From: Clostridiales bacterium
Lineage (GTDB): Bacteria; Bacillota; Clostridia; UBA8921
Direction: 5' to 3'
Length of the DNA stretch: 6,943 nucleotides
Assembly: GCA_003535395.1 (NCBI GenBank)
Contig: DOHE01000291.1
Location: forward strand, 4,703-11,645
Part shown: positions 1-5,421 of the stretch, piece by piece
How positions within the stretch are numbered: the stretch's first letter is position 1
Layout: the number at the start of each line of letters is the position of its first letter
Translations under genes and position numbers: made by a program
Notes under the pieces: generated by a model
What the model was told of the DNA's origin: nothing
Database searches by the model: none
What the model saw: the letters and a program-made list of their open reading frames with translations, nothing else

Positions 1-2617
1 TGTAATACTTGAGAGTAAAATCTCTCTCTTCCTGAGCTGAATTATATATTCTGACGACCAGGGAATCCCCTTTCTCCGCCTTTTTGAGCGCCGAGAGCTG
101 GATATTGCTGCCGTTCAATTCTATCAGTTTTCTGTTGTACGGCATGATGATATCCTGGAACGGGTCATCGCGGAAAAAGGTTTCTGCAGCACCGCTGGCC
201 TGGACCACAGGTCTTCCCCCATCGAATTTCTTCATATCCACAGGCTGGAAATATGCCATCATTGGGTTCTGAAATGAATCAGCCAAACATAACATCTTAT
301 TTGAGATGCAGTCTCCGGTATAGAAACTGACCCCTGCATCCAGCTCAATATTCCTTAAACACTGATTCCCCGGGACATGCCAGTATTCATCTTTTTTATA
401 AACGACACCCCCCACCATCGTTTTGCTTATAAATTCATTCGCCCGGACCAGCGTGATGGCCAGCAGGCCCTCCTCATTCAGGAGATGCTCATATTCATAG
501 ATCCCCTCATTCAGGACAGCCAGGCCTCTTTCTTTATTTTCCAGGCAGATGAGCCCGGAGTTGGGCTGATCTCCATTGCTGATCCCCTCCAGCAGCTTCC
601 GGTTGTCCCTTTTGATGATATCAAAGGGAACGGATGAATATGCAAAGTTCTCAGCAATACCTGTTTTCAGGACTGCCCTTAGTCTGTGATCCCGGGACCG
701 GTTATCAATATTGAAGTTGATATGCATGACTTTGTTGCCTTTTTTAAGTCCAAGCGTGATCACGACTTTGTTTCGTACTGTTTCCGTGCTCCTTGCCCGG
801 CGATCGTCATCGTAGCAGACCGGCAGCTGCAGCGGGTATGTAATGGCGATCCCGGTTTCAAAGTCTGTTTTCATTACATATTGAATTTCGGGCTTCAGTG
901 TTCTGGATGTGAAGACAGTATCGTTTTCAGCTTTTTTAAAAACATATACATCCCCTGCATCCGCAGTATCTTCAAGCCAGAGAATATCCTCATACCTGTG
1001 CCCGCTCTGTTTGTCGAACACATGGATCCCGCCGTCGGGGGCAGCTTCTATTCTCATAAATTCGTTTTCCGCAGTCAGGACTTCTGTTTCACATTTTTTA
1101 CCCTCATTCAGGATTTCACATTCTCCCGGGCACGGACTTACGGTATATGTACTGTATCCCAGTGCAGGGACATTTTCAGCGTAAAACTGGACCGTATACG
1201 CATCAACGATCCGGGTGCCCGGCAGATTGATCGGGCTGATGCTTCCCCTGGATTTGGTTTCCTTCTCCAAAACAGTATATGGGATCTCCTTGCCATCAGG
1301 ATCCAGTATTTTAAAGCTGGAAACGCCTTCCTCCTGCAGAAAATATACTTCTGTGCGGATCACATCGCTCCTGTCTTCCTGATGGGTGTTGAACACGGTG
1401 ATCACGCTGTCATTTGAAGACAGCCTCTCCCGGTCGATATGCCGGACGACCAGGTCCATGCCTCTTTTCAGCAGTTCGCGTGCCAGTTCATCGATCCTTT
1501 CATATCTGTCTTCCATTTGTTCATGGACTTCATCCCTGCTGCATCCGCAGATACTGTCATGCGCATGGTTTTTGATCAGTTCTTTCCAAAGGTATGCCAT
1601 AAAATCCGCAGGGTATCGTCCTTTAAATCCTGCAGCCTGGATCAGGGAATAGACAGGCTCAAGCTTCTTCTCAAGCAGATTCTGTGCCCGAGTATTTGCC
1701 TTTTTGATGTAAATTCGTGATGAGAGCGTCCCCTGTAAAATATTCAAATCAGGCCCATTTCTCATTTCACCGTTATATGTGGTGAGTTTATCGGATATTT
1801 CCTTATTTTTCCCGATATGTTCCTTCAGTGTATCGACGTACTGCTGCATCGTTCCCTGATAGATCTTCTTTCCTTCAGGAAGTTTTTTCCGGATCTGTTC
1901 CAGGATCGGCAGGAGATCTTCCTGCGCCTCCAGATGATCCACACCATTCATCAACAGGATCTCGGGGGCCAGGGATTTGTCTTCATAACGTTTTTCCAGT
2001 GATTCCAGCATGATCAGGTTGTTTTCAATATTTTTAGCAAAACGCTGTGCATTGTTGTACCAGAACGGAAGGTGGACCGCCAGTACTTTTGAACCATCAA
2101 GGCTTTCCCATATGAATTCGACCGGTTTAAAATACCTCGTCTTTTTCCCTTCTATCTCTTTGAGAAAGGCATACCCTCTCCCAAAAATACAGTTGTCGAT
2201 CCCAAACCCATTCAATAGCTGCGGAAGCTGGGATATCAGCCCAAACTGGTCGGGAGCATAGCCCACCCTGGAACACTTTCCCATTTCCTCAGCGATCCGG
2301 GTCCCGATGATCAGGTTTCTGATCGTAGCCTCCCCGCTTGCCAGATAAAAATCATTCTGCACATACCACGGGCCGACCAGAAGCCTTCCTTCCCGGATAT
2401 ACTGCCGGATCACATCCTTCCTGTACGGTCTGATTTCCAGATAATCTTCCAGTACTACCGTTTGTGCGTCCAGGTGAAAGATATAGTCCGGTTCATTTTC
2501 TAAAATCGCCAGAAGATTGTCCATCAGGTCGACCAGCCTGAGCCTGAAAAGCTCAAAAGGCAGATACCATTCTCTGTCCCAGTGCGTATGTGATATGATG
2601 CAATAATTCTTTTCCAT
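1..2617 (-). CDS. Family 38 alpha-mannosidase, MngB-like; C-terminus beyond the left edge
   Basis: Retaining GH38 glycosidase, expected to cleave alpha-mannosidic bonds in the cytoplasm with a bound metal (Zn2+ in the family). I read the frame through all 872 visible codons and found no stop or frameshift. The N-terminus carries HTHWDREW with metal ligands H12 and D14. PDQFG holds the probable nucleophile D123. NGVDH at 224-228 is a family signature and may hold the acid/base. NHAHDSICGC around 350-359 supplies the other metal ligand, H353. The catalytic domain spans about 5-260, the helical middle domain about 275-370, and the beta-sandwich C-terminal domain from about 390, including DNRSRDHRLRAV near 640. 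The last visible residues (LVVRIYNSAQEE, then about 8 more) resemble the family's end, so perhaps a few tens of residues are missing. The motifs resemble E. coli mannosylglycerate hydrolase MngB and streptococcal GH38 enzymes, but the true substrate cannot be read. It has no signal peptide. It is last of the four genes, 42 bases after the UROD-like gene. The start at 2617 is chosen from ribosome-site spacing; an in-frame ATG at 2626 is less likely. Confidence 0.93.
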   Translation of the reverse strand, partial: MEKNYCIISHTHWDREWYLPFELFRLRLVDLMDNLLAILENEPDYIFHLDAQTVVLEDYLEIRPYRKDVIRQYIREGRLLVGPWYVQNDFYLASGEATIRNLIIGTRIAEEMGKCSRVGYAPDQFGLISQLPQLLNGFGIDNCIFGRGYAFLKEIEGKKTRYFKPVEFIWESLDGSKVLAVHLPFWYNNAQRFAKNIENNLIMLESLEKRYEDKSLAPEILLMNGVDHLEAQEDLLPILEQIRKKLPEGKKIYQGTMQQYVDTLKEHIGKNKEISDKLTTYNGEMRNGPDLNILQGTLSSRIYIKKANTRAQNLLEKKLEPVYSLIQAAGFKGRYPADFMAYLWKELIKNHAHDSICGCSRDEVHEQMEDRYERIDELARELLKRGMDLVVRHIDRERLSSNDSVITVFNTHQEDRSDVIRTEVYFLQEEGVSSFKILDPDGKEIPYTVLEKETKSRGSISPINLPGTRIVDAYTVQFYAENVPALGYSTYTVSPCPGECEILNEGKKCETEVLTAENEFMRIEAAPDGGIHVFDKQSGHRYEDILWLEDTADAGDVYVFKKAENDTVFTSRTLKPEIQYVMKTDFETGIAITYPLQLPVCYDDDRRARSTETVRNKVVITLGLKKGNKVMHINFNIDNRSRDHRLRAVLKTGIAENFAYSSVPFDIIKRDNRKLLEGISNGDQPNSGLICLENKERGLAVLNEGIYEYEHLLNEEGLLAITLVRANEFISKTMVGGVVYKKDEYWHVPGNQCLRNIELDAGVSFYTGDCISNKMLCLADSFQNPMMAYFQPVDMKKFDGGRPVVQASGAAETFFRDDPFQDIIMPYNRKLIELNGSNIQLSALKKAEKGDSLVVRIYNSAQEERDFTLKYY

Positions 2618-2626
2618 TTCGCTCAT

Positions 2627-2631
2627 CCCTC
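2627..2631 (-). promoter_or_regulatory. Ribosome binding site (GAGGG) of the GH38 gene
   Basis: On the minus strand GAGGG ends 9 bases before the ATG at 2617. It directly abuts the in-frame ATG at 2626, which leaves no room for that codon to use it. A weaker AAAGAG at 2633-2638 could serve the 2626 start with 6 bases of spacing. Either choice changes the protein by only three residues (MSE), and the family motif begins just afterwards in both cases. Confidence 0.6.
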
Positions 2632-2659
2632 GCTCTTTTATTTTTACAAGTATTTTTCA

Positions 2660-3850
2660 CTAAAAGGAATACTCAAGGCATCGTTTCCGAAAATATAAAT
2701 AATCATCCAGACCGACCTCTTCCGGAACACCATGATCACATGTCGGATAATAGCCTCCCCTTTTATACATTGCCGGCAGGATATAGTCGAGGTGCTTATC
2801 TATCGCATCTTTGCCTTGTGAGAGGATCCGCTTGTCGATCCCTCCGGACATGACCAGGCCAGGGAATCTTTTCCCGATCTCAACAACATCGCAGCCGGAT
2901 GCGACCTCAAAAGGGCTCATGACATCCATCCCGAGCTCCTGATAAAGAGGGATCACAGTCGTTGCATATCCATCCGTATCTATATTCAGATACAGATGAC
3001 GATTTTTATCGATCTGCCTCTTTTTCACATTGATGATCAGTTGCCTGTAATATGGAAACAGGAATTCCCGCATCATATCCGGTGATATTAAAGAACCTTT
3101 ATTATAGCATATATCTTCGGCAAGAAATAATTCATCTAAAGTGATATACTGCTGGATCCTTTCGATCACAGCATCCGCAAGCGCAAGCCAGGTACGCATA
3201 CAGGAATGGATCAGTTCAGGATCATCGTATAAAAGATAAAGCAAATTAATCGGGCCCATTAAGCTTCTTAAGTACATGTATCCGCCAATCAAACGCTGCG
3301 TTATGATTAGACCGTCTTTTGCCAGCGATCGGGCTTTTTCTGCATTTTCCTCCAGATCCTTATACCGTTCAGGGGACGCTGGGTCCAGCCTCCATTGACA
3401 ATTTTCTTCCCATGTTTTCATATCCTTAACCGGGTGATCGATATATTCGGGCATGAATCCATTACGACGGCCTTTGAAGTAGAGTACATGTCGTCCCGCA
3501 AGATCCTGTACAACTTCGTAGTCGCCTCTGTCTTCCAGAACGTTTACATCAAAACTCGGAAAGAAAGCAGCTTCCGTCCAGCCCAAACCATGCAGGGCAA
3601 AAAAACCTGCATCATCGAACCCGCAGTTTTCCCGTAAAAATTTGCTTACATTTATTTTTTCCGGATCACTGCCAAAACTACCATCATTTTTCCAGCGGTC
3701 AATAGAGAAAAATCCAAACTCACGCATATAAAGTGGGGCTTCTGGTTTTAACTCATACATATCGCGTAGTTTCCGAGCACCTTTACTCATTCTTTCCCGC
3801 GGTACAACAGCATGTACTCCATCGAATATATTTTCATTGCTCATATGCAT
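2660..3850 (-). CDS. Uroporphyrinogen-decarboxylase-superfamily protein (UROD/MtaA-like), reaction unknown
   Basis: A 396-residue protein of the UROD/methylcobamide methyltransferase fold, in the branch often annotated only as uroporphyrinogen decarboxylase family. Recognisable stretches are PLYMREFGFF (39-48), AEDICYNKGSLISPDMMREF (244-263), PFEVASGCDVVEIG (313-326), GGIDKR (336-341) and TCDHGVPEEV (370-379). The C-terminal DHGVP pattern is typical of this branch. It is unlikely to be HemE: the typical N-terminal substrate-binding segment of true UROD is not visible and the neighbours are glycosidases. The MtaA-type zinc motif HxC is also not evident; where I expect it, the protein reads NIDTDG (289-294), so a classical zinc-thiol methyltransferase is doubtful. 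No corrinoid protein is encoded in the window. There is no signal peptide or membrane segment. The gene starts 26 bases after the GH4 stop and ends 42 bases before GH38, so co-expression is likely. The start could be ATG at 3850 or ATG at 3844 (third codon). Confidence 0.85.
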   Translation of the reverse strand: MHMSNENIFDGVHAVVPRERMSKGARKLRDMYELKPEAPLYMREFGFFSIDRWKNDGSFGSDPEKINVSKFLRENCGFDDAGFFALHGLGWTEAAFFPSFDVNVLEDRGDYEVVQDLAGRHVLYFKGRRNGFMPEYIDHPVKDMKTWEENCQWRLDPASPERYKDLEENAEKARSLAKDGLIITQRLIGGYMYLRSLMGPINLLYLLYDDPELIHSCMRTWLALADAVIERIQQYITLDELFLAEDICYNKGSLISPDMMREFLFPYYRQLIINVKKRQIDKNRHLYLNIDTDGYATTVIPLYQELGMDVMSPFEVASGCDVVEIGKRFPGLVMSGGIDKRILSQGKDAIDKHLDYILPAMYKRGGYYPTCDHGVPEEVGLDDYLYFRKRCLEYSF

Positions 3851-3855
3851 TCCTG

Positions 3856-3860
3856 CCTCC
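3856..3860 (-). promoter_or_regulatory. Ribosome binding site (GGAGG) of the UROD-like gene
   Basis: GGAGG on the minus strand lies in the 26-base gap after the GH4 stop. It is 5 bases from the ATG at 3850 and 11 bases from the ATG at 3844, so it does not settle which of the two starts is used. The difference is two residues. Confidence 0.7.
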
Positions 3861-3876
3861 AGTAAACCTTCTTTGC

Positions 3877-5379
3877 CTATTTTTGTTCTGTACTGCCTTT
3901 CGCTTTGTCAGCTTCTGAAGCATTTACTCTCGCCTTTTCTTTGTTTTCAGCCATTTCTTCAACTGTTTTGATTTTTAACCTCGCGACACCCCTGTATTCC
4001 TTTGCAGGTATCAAATCGCCAGAAGACAGCCTTTCCTTCGCTTTCTCAATTGAATGCCTGTACTGCGGCAGCCATTGTTCCTGCGCTGCCAGCATTTCAT
4101 CGACCATCTGCCAGATTTCCGGTGGGTTGCAGACAGCTCCAACAAGAGGATCCATCATCATCGCCTGCCTTAACAGCAGATCATCCCCATGCACAGCTGC
4201 CTCAACTGCAAGTCTCTGTACAGTAATGGAAGCATTGCAGACTGCCGCACAGCCGAACGGCAGATCCCCTACTTTGGGTATATTGATCCCGTTTCTGTCA
4301 ACATAGCCTGGTACTTCAATGACAGCATCATCGGGCAAATTTGTTATTGTCCCGCTATTTACAACATTAAAGTGCCCTCTGTAGATCCTCCCCGTTTCCA
4401 GTCCTTCTATTATGTAAGAGCCATGTTCATTGCCACGATTTTCTGGAGAGTATTTTTTGGGCGGCTCCTTCATCCAGTTGGGAAAGTCCGTCTCAAACCA
4501 GGTCCTTCCTTCTGTGCAAACTCTTAAATAGCCGCCTGTTTCGCCATAGTACCAGGCGCCAGTATCGATCCAGTTCAAAATATCATCCGGGCGCTTCCTG
4601 TACCAGGGAACATATTCACTCAGGTGCCCATTGGACTCCGTGCTGAAATATCCGAATCTTTTCAGCATGTCGATCCTTACTTTTTCTGTCCTGCTGAATA
4701 TAGGATGTTTTTCAAAAGCCTCCAGTAATTTCCCCGTCAGATCCTCGCCCTTGTGTTTTACCTGAATATACCATGTCTGATGATTGATCCCGGCACAGAT
4801 GATATCAATATCTTTTTTATCAAGTCCCAAAACTTTTGACAAAAGATTGTGCCCTCCGGCGACCCCGTGGCATAGTCCTATCGTCTTTATTTTTCCATAT
4901 TTATTGCATGCCCACGTGACCATCGCATTCGGGTTTGCATAATTTAAAAACAAACAGTCTGGTTCACTGACTTCCCTCATGTCTTTGCAAAAATCAAGCA
5001 TCGCCGCGATCCCTCGCTGGCCGTACATGATCCCACCGGCACACAGGGTATCCCCTACGCACTGGTCGATCCCATATTTCAACGGGATGTCGATATCAAG
5101 TGCAAAGGCATCCAGCCCGCCGATCCTGACAAAATTCAGTATATACCTGGCACCTTTTAATGCTTCGCGCCTGTCCGTGGTTGAAAATATTTTGATCCCC
5201 AGACCGTTTTCATCAATATCTCTTTGACACAATTGCGTTACCATCCGCAAATTGTCTTCATTTATATCCGTAAAAGAAATATCTGCGTTCTGAAACTCTT
5301 TTACAGATAATATATCTGACAGCATATTCCTCGTGAAACCAATGCTTCCTGCTCCAATAAATGCGATTTTAAATGACAT
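3877..5379 (-). CDS. Family 4 glycoside hydrolase, MelA-like (alpha-galactosidase or related specificity)
   Basis: GH4 enzyme of 500 residues. The family uses NAD+ and Mn2+ to oxidise the sugar at C3, eliminate the aglycone and reduce the product again. The N-terminal nucleotide-binding loop is GAGSIG (9-14). Further expected residues are D110 in GDTLCAGG, NYANP (146-150), metal ligands C170 in GLCHG and H200 in CAGINH, and SEYVPWY (254-260) with Y256 as the likely base. The stretches GYFSTESNGHLSEY and NLPDDAVIEVPGYVD follow the E. coli MelA alpha-galactosidase pattern closely, so MelA-type is favoured over the 6-phospho-glycosidases and over LplD. Differences from MelA are CHG instead of CHS and NHQTWY instead of NHMAFY, so the exact sugar is uncertain. 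At 500 residues it is longer than the usual 430-450; the extra part is a charged C-terminal tail from about 445, rich in Lys, Glu and Ala. It has no signal peptide, so it is cytoplasmic. The start is firm: AAGGAG lies 7 bases upstream of the ATG. Confidence 0.93.
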   Translation of the reverse strand: MSFKIAFIGAGSIGFTRNMLSDILSVKEFQNADISFTDINEDNLRMVTQLCQRDIDENGLGIKIFSTTDRREALKGARYILNFVRIGGLDAFALDIDIPLKYGIDQCVGDTLCAGGIMYGQRGIAAMLDFCKDMREVSEPDCLFLNYANPNAMVTWACNKYGKIKTIGLCHGVAGGHNLLSKVLGLDKKDIDIICAGINHQTWYIQVKHKGEDLTGKLLEAFEKHPIFSRTEKVRIDMLKRFGYFSTESNGHLSEYVPWYRKRPDDILNWIDTGAWYYGETGGYLRVCTEGRTWFETDFPNWMKEPPKKYSPENRGNEHGSYIIEGLETGRIYRGHFNVVNSGTITNLPDDAVIEVPGYVDRNGINIPKVGDLPFGCAAVCNASITVQRLAVEAAVHGDDLLLRQAMMMDPLVGAVCNPPEIWQMVDEMLAAQEQWLPQYRHSIEKAKERLSSGDLIPAKEYRGVARLKIKTVEEMAENKEKARVNASEADKAKGSTEQK

Positions 5380-5386
5380 TATTCTT

Positions 5387-5392
5387 CTCCTT
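5387..5392 (-). promoter_or_regulatory. Ribosome binding site (AAGGAG) of the GH4 gene
   Basis: AAGGAG on the minus strand is followed by 7 bases and then the ATG at 5379. This is close to the Firmicutes optimum and is the strongest site in the window. It lies in the 42-base gap after the TGA stop of the PHP-type gene. Confidence 0.85.
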
Positions 5393-5403
5393 CAAACAAT
5401 CAT

Positions 5404-5416
5404 ATAATTAAATTAT
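5404..5416. repeat. AT-only inverted repeat in the spacer between the PHP and GH4 genes
   Basis: Two six-base arms (ATAATT and AATTAT) flank a single central A. It sits just after the PHP gene stop and about 12 bases before the AAGGAG site. It is too weak and has no T-run, so it is not an intrinsic terminator. It could be a protein-binding site or chance in an AT-rich spacer. Confidence 0.25.
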
Positions 5417-5421
5417 TGGGA

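Noticed and set aside
686..1417. Plus-strand open frame of 243 codons
   Set aside because: It lies wholly inside the GH38 gene on the opposite strand, matches no family I recognise, and the minus-strand frame has clear family motifs throughout.
2618..2659. Possible terminator or promoter between the UROD-like and GH38 genes
   Set aside because: The spacer is AT-rich but has no stem-loop followed by a T-run on the minus strand and no convincing -35/-10 pair.
2660..3850. Assignment of the UROD-like gene as HemE (haem biosynthesis)
   Set aside because: The family signatures are those of the uncharacterised UROD-like branch, the typical HemE N-terminal segment is not visible, and the neighbours are glycosidases rather than haem genes.
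3905..4306. Plus-strand open frames opposite the GH4 C-terminal half
   Set aside because: Serine-, alanine- and cysteine-rich antisense translation without motifs; GH4 coding on the minus strand accounts for the region.
3877..5379. GH4 gene as LplD-type alpha-galacturonidase or 6-phospho-glycosidase
   Set aside because: The GLCHG, CAGINH, GYFSTES and NLPDDAVIEVPGYVD stretches match the MelA pattern better than those groups, though specificity stays open.
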